Source: DATFVA01 sp963764235 (GTDB taxonomy: Bacteria > Bacteroidota > Ignavibacteria > Ignavibacteriales > Ignavibacteriaceae). Taken from it: a DNA stretch of 64,000 bases. The translations under genes were made by a program, and so were the position numbers. The stretch covers positions 806,001-870,000 of the forward strand of contig CAVXRO010000014.1 in assembly GCA_963764235.1 (NCBI GenBank), read 5' to 3'. Below are positions 26,334 to 37,100 of the stretch, one piece after another (positions within the stretch are counted from its first letter, which is position 1; each line of letters begins with the position of its first letter). A model generated the notes under the pieces. The model ran no database searches. It was not told the origin of the DNA and saw only the letters and a list, made by a program, of their open reading frames with translations.

Positions 26334-26612
26334 TTAGTGATACATAAAGAAATAAGGTTCTAAAACAGAGACTTCAATTATCAGGTCGACAGGCAGATCG
26401 TTACGGCGCGCAGCCCTCCGCAGCGCCTCGGGAGAGGGAGCATCGTAGAGACAAAAGGATTTTTTCCGGTCGCCTGTAACGAATGAGCGGATCCAGGTCA
26501 CCTCGTCCAGTGTATTGTTGGCGACTACTTTAAGGCATTCTTCTGCACCGTAGTTATCTGCAGATATATTAAGCCCATCTGTAAATGACCTCAGCACCAG
26601 GTACCTCGGCAT
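26334..26612 (-). CDS. Cytosolic DUF4242-like protein
   Basis: The 92-residue protein starts MPRYLVLRSFTDGLNI and has no signal peptide. The domain elements VTWIRSFVTGDRKKSFCLYD and LPVDLIIEVSVLEPYFF match the downstream exported paralogue almost position by position, which makes a cytosolic/exported pair from a duplication. A CxYDAPSPEA motif is shared. It is the first gene of the run, 156 bases downstream of the LAL regulator stop on the same strand. Confidence 0.83.
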   Translation of the reverse strand: MPRYLVLRSFTDGLNISADNYGAEECLKVVANNTLDEVTWIRSFVTGDRKKSFCLYDAPSPEALRRAARRNDLPVDLIIEVSVLEPYFFMYH

Positions 26613-26730
26613 ATTCGTTCCTTGTTAATTATTGATTTTTTGATCCTGCGTAAAAATGCGAATTATTAAACGGCGGGGAATCGGGAGATCTCCCTATTTT
26701 TACATATGGAGTTCCCTATATATAGAATTG

Positions 26731-26768
26731 GGGAATTTGGCGGATTGAACGGGTTAGCAGATTGCAGA
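26731..26768 (-). repeat. Copy 2 of intergenic GGATTGGCGGATTAG-type repeat
   Basis: GAATTTGGCGGATTGAACGG, then GTTAGCAGATTGCAGATT, lies at the 3' end of the LAL regulator gene. It is the same degenerate repeat family as at 5797-5826 and 29501-29632. Confidence 0.5.
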
Positions 26769-29360
26769 TTAGATGTTCAATCTTCTTGTCGTCACATAAG
26801 CTGCGGCTTCGGTTCTTGATTTCAGATTTAGCTTGGCAAGGATCGCAGAAATATGGTGATCCACCGTTTTGGAAGAAATGAAGAGATTAGATGCTATTTC
26901 GGAATTTGACATACCTTTGGTAATTAGTTGAAGCACCTCAACCTGCCTCCCCGTAAGTCCCGCGGGATTTTTCCTAGTGGATTCCCGTGGACCCTTAGGT
27001 ATCTTCTTTATCCCCTTCTCCCTCATCTTCTGCTTAATCAGGGAACACGCCGCAGACGCACCAAGCCGGTCAAAGATCTTTACGGCTTCTATCATTGCTT
27101 CCCTGTTCCCCTCGCTTAAAGCAAGAGCCTGCTCATATGGACAATAGGATTTTTCCCAGTAAGCAGCGGCTGTCTTCCAGTCCCCTTTAATATGCAGAAG
27201 ATATGGCTCAGCGATGCGTTCCGGGATCCCGTCAAGCTGTCCAGCTTTCCACAACCAGTAGGCGATCTCGCCGATAGCCCAGAGATTATTGGACTTGAGA
27301 ATTTTCTTATAAACTGATCTTAACTCTTCTGCAAGCTCATCCAGTCTGTTCTGCAGCCAGAAATATTCTGCTCTTGCTGAAGCGGCATACACAATCTTTT
27401 CTTTTTCCCCCATAGTAATAGCCATACTCAGTACTCCCTCAAGCAGCGTTTCTGCCCCGGGATCGTGACGCCGTGCCCGTATTGTGCCAAGTACCGTGAC
27501 CGGAAGCAGCCTGTTGCCCGGCGGGACATTCTGTTTACTCAATACAAGTTCTGATAATTCCACTGCTTTATCCCAGTCGCCGCTATGCATCTTGACTTTT
27601 GAATAATGACCTAAAAGACACAGCCCGAAAACATAGAGATCCTTTTCGTTACTGTAATTCTGCCCTCCCGAATAATAGGCATCGGCATCCGCAAGACCGC
27701 GCCTATATAATGCCATACCCCCCATGTTCAGGTATGCCCTTATCGCGTGTTCAACGTAATCATGCTGCAGTGAAATTTCAAGACTCCTTTTCAAATCAGC
27801 TTCACCGGATACGTCTCCTTCTGCCATACGGGCACAACCGATGTTGTTTAATGCATGGGCTTCAACTTCGGGTTCATTCAGGGCAGCGGCAAGTTCCAGA
27901 GCTTTCCGGCCCCACATTATCGCCTCTTGATTATCCTCCCTTATCATATATGTCTGCGATTTATTGCTGAATGCCATCGCAAGGGATTTTCCGGGAATAA
28001 TTCTTTCGAGAATCTCTATCGCCTTATCGAGATATTCCTCACCTTTAATATCCTGGCAGTTATACCAAAAGGCCCGCGACATCCGCCTGAAAATCTCTCC
28101 TTGCCTTTCCGGGTCGGGGTACTTACGCAGAAGTTTTGCAGCAGTTTCACCGGCTTCAATTGATTCGTCGATCTGTCCGGTTAAATAGCACTCATTAGCT
28201 TTTCCCTCATACAAAGAAATAAGTGTTTCGGGTAACATGCCGTCCGCAAACCGTAAAGCATTGCTGTAATGGTCGGCGGCAAGACTATGAGCGCCAAGTG
28301 CCGAAGCCTGTTTTGCGGCAAGGGGAGCATACTTTATTATTATATCTCTTTCATTAGCTTGAATAGCGTGGTGTACTATTCTAGCGAGAACATCCTGCTG
28401 ATGGCTGCTTTCAAGGAGCTTCTCAAGCACTTTCCTGTGGATCTGAATGCGTTTCATTTCTGAGATAGAATCAAAAATTGCAGAGCGTGCAAGCTCGTGC
28501 CTGAATGACACGAGGTTTTTATCCATTACCAATAATCCTTTACTCAGGCACTGATCCAGACATTCCTCTACCCGGTCGGTGATCTTCCTGAGAAATTCTA
28601 TTTCTGCTCTGGTCGGGATCACTGAGATTATTTCAAGGAGTCTTCGTGCGTCCTTATCAAGACTGGCAGTCCGCGCCACAACAGCTTCCTTAACACTTAG
28701 CGGCACCTCATCATTCTCATACGCCAGTATCTCGGTAACATAAAACGGATTTCCCCCCGTTCTTCTATAGAGATTCTCGTCCTTCACTCCTGCTTCTTCC
28801 ATGAGAATGGCAACAGCATTCTCAGATAACGGATATAGCCTTAATCTTTTAATTTCGGAGTGGTTCAGATCGGCAAAAACTGATTTGAAAATATTTCCGT
28901 GTCCCACTTCTTCATCCCGATAGCTCAGTATAAGCATCACCTTCGATCTGTTTATTCTGCGTGTTAAAAATTTAATAAGGTCAAGTGTAGCTTCATCCGC
29001 CCAGTGTATATCTTCTATAACAACTATCTTAAGGTTCGACCCTCTCTGGAGATACTTAAGAAAAGAAGAGAATATGCCGGCGCGGTCTGCCTGGCCAGTC
29101 AGTTTAGTTATCAGATCCGAGTTCACCTGGTAGGCGATATCGTAAAGGGGACCCAAGGGTCTTGGAGTGAAGAGATCATCACAGGCACCGAATATCACCT
29201 CGGTTCCCGAGTTCAATCCTACTGTGAAGTTTTTTATTAGAGATGTTTTTCCCACTCCCGCTTCTCCTGTAACAAGGACGGTTTTTCCGCCGCTCTCTTT
29301 TACGGTTTCGGCCGTCCGCGAAAGTACTTCCAGAAATTTCTCACGTTCTAATAGTTTCAT
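26769..29360 (-). CDS. LAL-type LuxR-family transcriptional regulator
   Basis: The 863-residue protein has an N-terminal AAA_16/NB-ARC-like ATPase with Walker A GEAGVGKTSLI (residues 31-41) and Walker B IVVIEDIHWADEATLDL. A long TPR/superhelical middle spans about 330-760. The C-terminal LuxR DNA-binding domain is LTGRQVEVLQLITKGMSNSE, then IASNLFISSKTVDHHISAIL (about 795-855). It is a MalT/LAL-type ATP-dependent regulator that would respond to a ligand bound by the superhelix. It lies just upstream of the DUF4242/lipoprotein genes on the same strand, which are plausible targets. Confidence 0.9.
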   Translation of the reverse strand: MKLLEREKFLEVLSRTAETVKESGGKTVLVTGEAGVGKTSLIKNFTVGLNSGTEVIFGACDDLFTPRPLGPLYDIAYQVNSDLITKLTGQADRAGIFSSFLKYLQRGSNLKIVVIEDIHWADEATLDLIKFLTRRINRSKVMLILSYRDEEVGHGNIFKSVFADLNHSEIKRLRLYPLSENAVAILMEEAGVKDENLYRRTGGNPFYVTEILAYENDEVPLSVKEAVVARTASLDKDARRLLEIISVIPTRAEIEFLRKITDRVEECLDQCLSKGLLVMDKNLVSFRHELARSAIFDSISEMKRIQIHRKVLEKLLESSHQQDVLARIVHHAIQANERDIIIKYAPLAAKQASALGAHSLAADHYSNALRFADGMLPETLISLYEGKANECYLTGQIDESIEAGETAAKLLRKYPDPERQGEIFRRMSRAFWYNCQDIKGEEYLDKAIEILERIIPGKSLAMAFSNKSQTYMIREDNQEAIMWGRKALELAAALNEPEVEAHALNNIGCARMAEGDVSGEADLKRSLEISLQHDYVEHAIRAYLNMGGMALYRRGLADADAYYSGGQNYSNEKDLYVFGLCLLGHYSKVKMHSGDWDKAVELSELVLSKQNVPPGNRLLPVTVLGTIRARRHDPGAETLLEGVLSMAITMGEKEKIVYAASARAEYFWLQNRLDELAEELRSVYKKILKSNNLWAIGEIAYWLWKAGQLDGIPERIAEPYLLHIKGDWKTAAAYWEKSYCPYEQALALSEGNREAMIEAVKIFDRLGASAACSLIKQKMREKGIKKIPKGPRESTRKNPAGLTGRQVEVLQLITKGMSNSEIASNLFISSKTVDHHISAILAKLNLKSRTEAAAYVTTRRLNI

Positions 29361-29500
29361 ATAATTAACTAATTAATTTAAAATTATTATTTGGGTCGAA
29401 AACGATTACTCTAAACCAGGTGGATGGGCTAATATTACGGACTTTAAATCTAATTTCAAAAGCAAATTTTCAGAATTTGTGCTGATGGGCAATTGTTGCG

Positions 29501-29542
29501 AAATTAGGCGAATTTGCTATTCTGCTAATCCGCCAATCCCCA
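29501..29542 (-). repeat. Copy 3 of intergenic GGATTGGCGGATTAG-type repeat
   Basis: Read on the minus strand it gives GGGGATTGGCGGATTAGCAG, then AATAGCAAATTCGCC. The 272-base gap 29361-29632 holds this copy, a TTCGTGCCTTCGCGTCTTCG string at 29568-29587 and copy 4; no gene was seen in it. Confidence 0.5.
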
Positions 29543-29595
29543 AATACATTAATCCCCTGATTCCTTCGTGCCTTCGCGTCTTCGTGGCAGCACTT

Positions 29596-29632
29596 CCCCA
29601 ATCCGCTAATCCGCCAAATCCGTTAAATTCCC
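29596..29632 (-). repeat. Copy 4 of intergenic GGATTGGCGGATTAG-type repeat
   Basis: On the minus strand: GGAATTTAACGGATTTGGCG, then GATTAGCGGATTGGGG. It begins directly after the aldo/keto reductase stop. It is the clearest copy, with three tandem GGATTxGC units. Confidence 0.55.
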
Positions 29633-30628
29633 CTACGGATACGAAATCCCCGTCACCTCGTGAGGCACGTACCTCTCCTCCAGTCTGCTTATCTCATCAT
29701 CAGTGAGATTTAACTTAACCGCGCCGATGGCATCAAGCAGATGCTCCATCTTTGTAGTACCCACAATAGGAGCCGTAACCGCCGGTTTCGACAGCAGCCA
29801 CGCCAGTGAAACCTGCGCCTGCGAAATCCCCCTTTCCTTAGATATCTCGGTCACTGCATCAACTACTTTCTTATCGTCTTCCTCCGTCCTTTCGTATAAT
29901 GATTTACCGAAAGCATCCGTCTTTGCCCTTTCCGTATCCGACTGCTTCGGCCAGGGACGTGCTAAATGGCCGCGTGCAAGGGGACTCCATGGTATAACCC
30001 CGATTCCCTCTTCCTTACACAAAGGCAACATCTCACGTTCTTCTTCACGATAAAGCAGATTATAATAATTCTGCATCGATACAAATCTTGTCCATCCATG
30101 CAGATCAGCCAGGTAAAGCGCCTTTGTAAACTGCCAGGCGAACATCGATGACGCACCGATGTACCTTACCTTGCCGGATTTCACCACATTGTGCAAGGCT
30201 TCAAGTGTTTCCTCAATCGGCGTGGTGTAATCCCATCGGTGAATCTGGTAAAGGTCAACGTAATCTGTCTTAAGACGTGTAAGACTATTATCGATCTCGG
30301 TGAAAATCTGCTTTCGCGAAAGACCTATACTGTTTACATCCTTCCTCATCGGAAAGAACAGCTTGGTCGCTAATACGATCTCTTCACGCTTCGCGAATTC
30401 CCCCAGTGCCCTGCCTGTTATCTCCTCGCTCAAGCCTCCCGCGTACATATTAGCAGTATCGAAAAAGTTTATTCCCTCCTCAACCGCTTTTTTTATTATT
30501 GGCCGGCTCTGCTCCTCATTCAGCATCCACTTGCGCGACTGCGGGCTTCCGAAGCTCATACACCCGAGACAAATCCTTGATACTTTTAATCCCGTTTTAC
30601 CCAGGTTAGTGTACTCCATTTTTCGCAC
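29633..30628 (-). CDS. Aldo/keto reductase
   Basis: The 331-residue TIM-barrel NADPH-dependent oxidoreductase has the catalytic tetrad in NFFDTANMYAGGLSEE (Asp and Tyr), VLATKLFFP (Lys) and YQIHRWDYTTPIEE (His). The cofactor region is IPWSPLARGHLARP with VIPWSP and TTKMEHL near the C-terminus. It belongs to the YhdN/Tas-like group that reduces small aldehydes and ketones. The start at 30628 gives MRKMEYTNLGKTGL; ATG 30619 (MEYTNLG) is an equally good start. It stands alone on the minus strand. Confidence 0.92.
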   Translation of the reverse strand: MRKMEYTNLGKTGLKVSRICLGCMSFGSPQSRKWMLNEEQSRPIIKKAVEEGINFFDTANMYAGGLSEEITGRALGEFAKREEIVLATKLFFPMRKDVNSIGLSRKQIFTEIDNSLTRLKTDYVDLYQIHRWDYTTPIEETLEALHNVVKSGKVRYIGASSMFAWQFTKALYLADLHGWTRFVSMQNYYNLLYREEEREMLPLCKEEGIGVIPWSPLARGHLARPWPKQSDTERAKTDAFGKSLYERTEEDDKKVVDAVTEISKERGISQAQVSLAWLLSKPAVTAPIVGTTKMEHLLDAIGAVKLNLTDDEISRLEERYVPHEVTGISYP

Positions 30629-30743
30629 CTCTTACCAGTTTTTATTGAGAATTCAGGAAATATAAAATATTTATTCCTGAACTTCGAAAAGTCCCTCTTT
30701 ATCTGTGCGCAGCACAGCATGGAAGCAGCAGATTATATTGTGC

Positions 30744-30911
30744 TCAACTCTTCTTTGATGTTACGGCACTGAATCCTGAGAATATTCTCTGAACACTTCT
30801 GCTTTTACAATGAGGACAGGTATGGGTTTTCTTCTTTTCATGCTCGGGGATTGACATATTCTCCGAAAATACTTTGCTGCATTTTTTGCATCGGTATTCA
30901 TAAACCGGCAT
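30744..30911 (-). CDS. FmdB-type zinc-ribbon protein
   Basis: This 55-residue gene reads MPVYEYRCKKCSKVFSENMS, continues HTCPHCKSRSVQRIFSGFSA and ends SKKS. Two CxxC knuckles (C8/C11 and C32/C35) and the opening PVYEYRC identify the FmdB/putative regulatory zinc-ribbon family. GAGGGTGA lies about five bases upstream of the ATG (30909-30911). The protein is small, cytosolic and of unsettled function. It lies between the aldo/keto reductase and M16 protease genes with gaps on both sides, so it is probably monocistronic. Confidence 0.85.
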   Translation of the reverse strand: MPVYEYRCKKCSKVFSENMSIPEHEKKKTHTCPHCKSRSVQRIFSGFSAVTSKKS

Positions 30912-31138
30912 ATTTTCACCCTCTAAAGTTGTATTACTGTTTGAAAAATCAAAATCATATTTAGTATCTTCCTGAAACTTAAAACAGATGATTCATATAG
31001 TAAAAATATACTCTATAAATTAATTGTCAATATAGGTAATAGTATTTTCGGGTTGAACGTAACCTGCAATCGGGAAAGATTGAAGTACCGGAGAACGGAT
31101 TATCACCGTCCCCCGGTTAAGAGCTGCTAATTATTCTA

Positions 31139-33937
31139 TTACATGCCTGATTTTTCTTCGGGATAAAGAACGACCTTCACTTCATTATCACCCAGGTAGC
31201 GAACTGCCGCAGATTTAATATCATCCGCCGTCATGTCATCAACCCAGCGACTGTAATCCAGCATTTCATCCGGGTTATCATTATTCTGAAGGTAGTCTGA
31301 AAGCATACCATTCCAATATCCGTTCTGCTTCGAACTGATCTGCAGTTGTCGTTTCTGGGTTTCCTTAACTTTGGTCATAACCGTTTCGTCGGGTCCGAAA
31401 GTCCTGATAGAATCCAGTACATTGTAGAAGGCCTTCGTAAGCTCATCCACCCGGTCGGGACTGCAGCCAAACTCAAAGTTTATATCATAATGACTCTGCG
31501 GGAACCGGTATATCGCCTTGAAAACACTCACCCCATAAGTACCACTTTTATCTTCTCTAATCGCTTCTCTCAGCTTAATGTTCAGCGCATCCACAAGCGA
31601 CTGCATCAGGTGTTCGCTTTGTCTGCTGAAATCCATATTCCCGACATACGTAACCTTTACCCCGCTCTTGGGTTCAATCCCCTTCCTTACTTCCTTCAGG
31701 ACCTCACCTTTTACCTCTTTATATTTAAGATCAACAGGAGCCTCCGTCCTTCCGCCCGACGGCAGTCCTCCAAGATAAGTTTCAATCATTGGTTTGAGTG
31801 CGGTCGTATCCAGGTTGCCTGTAAAAATGAAAGTAAAGTCGCCCGCATCTTTAAAGCGGTCCTTAAATACCGCCAGTGCACGTTCCGGATTGATCTCGTC
31901 GAGCATTGAAAGAGATACAGGCCGCGACCTGAAATGATAATTCGAAAGCGTCACCTGCATAGTATCGTCAAAGGCAGCCTCGGGATCATTGCTCCTGTTC
32001 TGCAGGTATGATCTGAACGTGTTCATCACAGATGAATAACCGCTTGAATCGATCTGCGGAGAGGTGAACCAGGCATAGATAAGCTCGAACATAGTTTCTA
32101 CGTCTTTCGGACTGGCCGATCCCTGGAATCCTTCCGTATTAAACCCGATATAAGGATAGACTCTCACCAGCTTTCCCGTAAGATATTTTTCAAGCTCGGT
32201 TCTGCTGAACCCTGCCAGCCCCGATTGCGATGCAAGTCTCGGAGCATAGTCAGCCGATACAAAATCACTGTCCGGTATGAGAGATGAGCCACCGGGACTA
32301 AAAGCAGTAAACACAATTTCATCATTCTTAAAGTCGGTCGGCTTCAGCACAACCTTCACCCCATTTCCCAGCGTCCATTCGGCAGTACCAAGCAGAGTAT
32401 CCTTTACCGATGATACCACCGGCGAAGGAGCAGGAGGATTTTCAACCAGGGCTTTTGACGACACCTTATCGACATAAGCCGTGAGCTGTTCATCATCTAC
32501 TTTATTTATCACCGATGCAAGCTCTGCCTCATCGGGAGTTTTAAGTCCTTCCTTTTCCGGAGAATTAACCAGCACCACCCTGTTCCCGGCATCAAGCAGT
32601 CCGGCAGCAACTTTGTTCACCTCCTCAAGAGTGATTGAAGGTACTATCTGCTGCGCGAGATCATATGAGTCATCTATCGACATTAAAGGATCGCCGTAGA
32701 GAAAATTATCTTCCATCTCACCGATTATCCCCCGTGATTCAGTCTTATCTTTCTCTGCCAGTCTTTTTTCAGCAGCTCTTAAGAACGCAGTTTTCTGTCT
32801 CTCCAGCTCAGTAGAAGTAACCCCGAATTCCTTTATTCTTTCGGCTTCACGGAGCAGCGCCTCAAGTCCCCTGTCAATGCCGCCTTCACCTACCATCGCC
32901 ACAAGGTAGCTAATATCAGCCGCTTTAACGAACCTCTGGCTGCCGGCCTGCGCCATCGCAAAAGGCGGATCGGGGAGTAAGGTCAGTTCACCAAGCCTGT
33001 CATTAAGAATACCGTAAAAAAGGTTATGAGCAGTCACTTTCCTGTAATCATCAAGAGTTTTAATTACCTCGGGGTCCCTTGTATAGTACAGAGATACGGT
33101 ATTGAACCTGGCTTCCTTATCCGAAGCTATTGCGAAGTAAGTATCATCGTGCCTGGGAATTTCAAAGATCTTTCTTTCCCTTTCGGCAGGCGGAGCTGTC
33201 AGCTTGCCGAAATGTTCTTTTATAAGACTCTCAATTTTATTTACATCAAAGTCGCCGACCGCAGCAACTCCCAACAGATCAGGCCTGTACCAGTCGTAAT
33301 AAAATTTCTTGATCGTCTCATAGTCGGCGCCTTCAATTATCTCCTTTTTTCCTATAGTCAGCCTGTCGGCATACCTTGAACCCTTAAAAAGAATGGGCAA
33401 CTGTTTATCAAGCATCCTCATCTGCGCACCGCGGCCGAGTCTCCACTCTTCCACAACCACTCCCCTCTCCTTATCAATTTCTTCGGAATCAAAGGAAAGA
33501 TTATGCGCCCAGTCCTCCAGCACGGCAAATCCCTTTTCAAGCACACCGGCAGTATCGGTGGGAACCGTAAGCATGTAAACCGTCTGATCGAAACTCGTAT
33601 AAGCATTAAGCTCGGGACCGAATTTTATACCCAGTTTTTCCAGGTAATCCACCAGCTCCTGTTTCTTAAAATTCTTCGTACCGTTAAAGGCCATGTGCTC
33701 AACCAGGTGCGCGAGTCCGCACTGATTATCATCCTCCAGCACAGAGCCCGCGTTAACGAACAGGCGCAGTTCCGCGCGTTTCTCCGGCTTCTGATTTTTC
33801 TGTATATAGTATTTCACCCCGTTATCCAGCGTACCAGTAATAACATCCTTATCTACAGGTAAAGGTTTATCCTGCGGCAGTATAAATGAGGTAAAAAAGA
33901 ATAAGCAAACGAAAATGATACCCGCTGTTTTTTTCAT
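31139..33937 (-). CDS. M16-family zinc metalloprotease, two-domain
   Basis: The 932-residue protein has a signal peptide (MKKTAGIIFVCLFFFTSFIL) ending near PQ. The N-terminal M16 peptidase domain has the inverted zinc motif H77-LVE-H81 (HLVEHMAFNGT); the third ligand glutamate is probably in DKERGVVVEEW. A second, catalytically inactive M16 half occupies about 510-900 (WTLGNGVKVVLKPTDF; FIFTGNLDTTALKPMI). The organisation matches the pitrilysin/PqqL-type exported peptidases that degrade peptides in the periplasm. It is monocistronic on the minus strand and divergent from the hybrid sensor gene. Confidence 0.92.
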   Translation of the reverse strand: MKKTAGIIFVCLFFFTSFILPQDKPLPVDKDVITGTLDNGVKYYIQKNQKPEKRAELRLFVNAGSVLEDDNQCGLAHLVEHMAFNGTKNFKKQELVDYLEKLGIKFGPELNAYTSFDQTVYMLTVPTDTAGVLEKGFAVLEDWAHNLSFDSEEIDKERGVVVEEWRLGRGAQMRMLDKQLPILFKGSRYADRLTIGKKEIIEGADYETIKKFYYDWYRPDLLGVAAVGDFDVNKIESLIKEHFGKLTAPPAERERKIFEIPRHDDTYFAIASDKEARFNTVSLYYTRDPEVIKTLDDYRKVTAHNLFYGILNDRLGELTLLPDPPFAMAQAGSQRFVKAADISYLVAMVGEGGIDRGLEALLREAERIKEFGVTSTELERQKTAFLRAAEKRLAEKDKTESRGIIGEMEDNFLYGDPLMSIDDSYDLAQQIVPSITLEEVNKVAAGLLDAGNRVVLVNSPEKEGLKTPDEAELASVINKVDDEQLTAYVDKVSSKALVENPPAPSPVVSSVKDTLLGTAEWTLGNGVKVVLKPTDFKNDEIVFTAFSPGGSSLIPDSDFVSADYAPRLASQSGLAGFSRTELEKYLTGKLVRVYPYIGFNTEGFQGSASPKDVETMFELIYAWFTSPQIDSSGYSSVMNTFRSYLQNRSNDPEAAFDDTMQVTLSNYHFRSRPVSLSMLDEINPERALAVFKDRFKDAGDFTFIFTGNLDTTALKPMIETYLGGLPSGGRTEAPVDLKYKEVKGEVLKEVRKGIEPKSGVKVTYVGNMDFSRQSEHLMQSLVDALNIKLREAIREDKSGTYGVSVFKAIYRFPQSHYDINFEFGCSPDRVDELTKAFYNVLDSIRTFGPDETVMTKVKETQKRQLQISSKQNGYWNGMLSDYLQNNDNPDEMLDYSRWVDDMTADDIKSAAVRYLGDNEVKVVLYPEEKSGM

Positions 33938-33985
33938 TGTATTCTCCTTAAATAAAGTTCCCGGGGCTTAATCTCAGAAGGATAT

Positions 33986-34018
33986 GTCATTTCGAGGGAG
34001 TCTTCGACCGAGAAATCC
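33986..34018. repeat. REP-like palindromic repeat
   Basis: GTCATTTCGAGGGAGTCTTC, then GACCGAGAAATC, forms an imperfect hairpin (TTTCGAGG against CCGAGAAA). Strings of the GTCATTTCGA...GAGAAATC type are dispersed repeats in many bacterial genomes. It sits in the 229-base divergent gap before the sensor gene. Confidence 0.5.
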
Positions 34019-34166
34019 TGTTATCCGCCCCAAAAAGAATATGTGCCAGTAAATGCTAAATTACACATTATTATTTAACATAAGCAACCATATAAGAACC
34101 ATCTGTCGGCGGGGATAATTATAGCAGGTTCTTGCGCCGTCTCTCCTGCTTCACTATATTGTCGTT

Positions 34167-37100
34167 ATGCTAATCCCAAGGCACTGTTGTTTAACAATCT
34201 GCCTGTACCTGCTCCTCAATGCGATCTTCATTACTTTCCCGGCTGATGCTCAGCCGCTGATCTTCAACCATCTCACGGTGGAAGATGGTCTCTCGAATAA
34301 TGAAGTTTACTCTGTATTGCAGGATAGAACAGGCTTTATCTGGTTTGCTGCAGAAGACGGATTAAATCGTTTCGACGGGTACAAATTTGAGATTTTCCGC
34401 AGCGACCCGGAAGATTCCGCCAGCATTTCGGATAATAGTATATGGTCATTGATGGAAGACAGTGAGGGTATGATCTGGGCAGGCACAATGGCAGGATTTG
34501 TAAACAGGTACGATCCGGCCGAAGGAACTTTTACAAACTTGAGGATTAAATCCGATATCACCGGGAATAACAGCATAACTTCACTCTATGAGGACAGCAG
34601 AAAAAATATCTGGATAGGCACCTATAAAGACGGACTGTACAGGCTCGATCGGTCGACGGGTAAAATTGACCACTGGAATCACGATAAGCACGATCCTCAA
34701 TCCTTAAGTCATAATTATATCCAGGCCATTATCGAAGACAGCCGCGGCAATATAATAACAGGCACTTATATCGGGCTGAATGTATTTAATCCAGGTGAAC
34801 CGTCAGCAGGCTTCAGGCGATTCTATCACCACCCGGGCGACCCGCACAGTCTCAGCGACAACCTGGTGTGGTCACTCTCCCGATCTAAAACAGATCCGGA
34901 TATAATATGGGTCTGTACCGCTAATAACCTCACCAGGCTGAATACATCGGACTATAGTATCACGCGGGTGCGTATTCCTAATCCCGACAATCTGCAGTAC
35001 GGCAGCAGCTGCAATTCGATTATTGAAAGAGTTACTGACAAAGGAGAGATAATAGACATAGCTTCTTACTCAGGACTCATCACCATGGACCTGACGAACG
35101 GACACACTAAAAGATATGTCCATAATGAAAACGATGCCGGGAGCCTCATCAACAACCATGTCAACAAACTCATTCAAGACAGATCGGGCGTAATGTGGAT
35201 CGCCACAGAGAACGGGATCAGTTATGTTACTCCCAAATCGGGATCGTTCAATTCAGGAACAGTTTTCAAAAGTCCCGGTGATCCTCTTAAACTTTTAAGA
35301 CATATGAACATCACTGCCGTCTGCGCAACGCAGGATGATAAAACCTGGATCGGTACATCGGATGGGCTCTATCTGCTGCCGTCGCTCAATGCCGGTCAAC
35401 GTCCTGAACGCATCTTACAGTTTAACGGTTATCATATCTGGTCGCTTGCATCAGCAGGTAATGATGTCTGGGTCGGTACATTCGGTAAGGGATTAAGTCA
35501 GTATAATTATGTACAAAATTCAGTAACAAAAAGAGATATCAGTGATCCCGGGATCCGTACACAGTCCCTTTACTATAATAAAACCGTACTTGCAGACAGC
35601 AGGGATCATATCTGGGTAGGCTATTGGGGCATCGGTGTATCCAGGATCGACCGTTCGACCGGCGAGTTCACTATCTTCCTTAATGATCCCGAAGACCCTA
35701 AAACTATCAGTCATAATGATGTATGGGTGATCGAAGAAGACAGGTTCGGAAGGATATGGCTTGGAACGGCAGGCGGAGGTCTTAATCTGTTTGAAGATAA
35801 GGACGGAGGGATCTTTCATCACTGGGTAAGGACGGATGAGGGCAGTCCCCTGCTAAGCAGCAATAATATTTACTCTATTTATATAGAAGAACAGACCGCA
35901 GATAATGCCAGCGGCATAACCATCCTGTGGATTGGAACAAGCAGCGGACTCAACAGGGTTGAGGTTAGAAATGAAGGCGATGGTTCGGGGCTCTACAACC
36001 CGCAGTTAAGAGGCCGCTCCTACTCAGTTAAAGACGGTCTGCCCGACAATTCGATCAACAGCATCCTTAGTGATGCATCCGGAAATCTCTGGCTCGGTAC
36101 AGGGTCGGGTATTTCGTTATTTGATATTAAGAAGCAGACTTTCACTAATTTCAATTCTGCGGACGGAATAAACGGTTTAAAGATGAATCCCGAAGCGGCA
36201 CTGAAGACTGCGGACGGCCTGCTGCTGTTCGGCAGTACCCGGGGCATCAACATATTCGATCCGGATAAAATTAAGCTGTCAACTTACAAGCCCCGCATAG
36301 TCATTACTGATTTCCAGATCTTCAACAGATCGGTGGATACGGGACCCGGATTTCCCCTCGAACGAAGCATTCATACCGCTGATAAAATTACCCTGTCACA
36401 TGATCAGGATGTTTTCTCGTTCGAGTTTGCGGCACTCGACTATAATTCCCCGCAGTCGGTCAGGTACGCATACATGATGGGAGGCTTCGATGAAGACTGG
36501 GTGCAGAGCGGCTCACGGCGGTTTGCCACATATACCAACCTTGATCCCGGCCGCTACATATTTAAAGTTAAATCGACCAATGCGGACGGAGTGTGGAATA
36601 ATGATTTTACCTCACTAACAATTATAATAGACCCTCCCTGGTGGAAAACCTACTGGGCGTACGGCCTCTATTTTATTTTGATCCTGGCGGGACTATTAAG
36701 CATACGGCAGTTTGAAATAAACAGGACCAGGCTGCGCAATGAATTGAAGCTGCGGGAATTCGAGGTAAAGAAAAAATCTGAACTGGAGGAAATGAAATCG
36801 AGGTTCTTCGCAAACCTCTCGCACGAATTCAGAACACCGCTTATGCTCATTAAAGGTCCTCTCGAGCAGCTGAAGAACAAAAAGGATGAAAAGATCCATT
36901 CCGAAAACCTCGAATTGATTGAGAGAAACAGTACACGGCTCGGCAAGCTGATCGACCAGCTTCTGGAGTTATCAAAACTCGAAAAGGCTTCCATACCTGT
37001 GAAAGCTAAAAAGCAGGATCTGATCCCACTGCTGGCCGGACTAATATCCTCCTTCGATTCTATCGCCGCACAAAAAAATATTATACTGGAAAGGCAGTAC

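Noticed and set aside
31346..31909. 187-residue plus-strand frame inside the M16 protease gene
   Set aside because: Fully antisense to a clear protease domain, with no start signal or family features.
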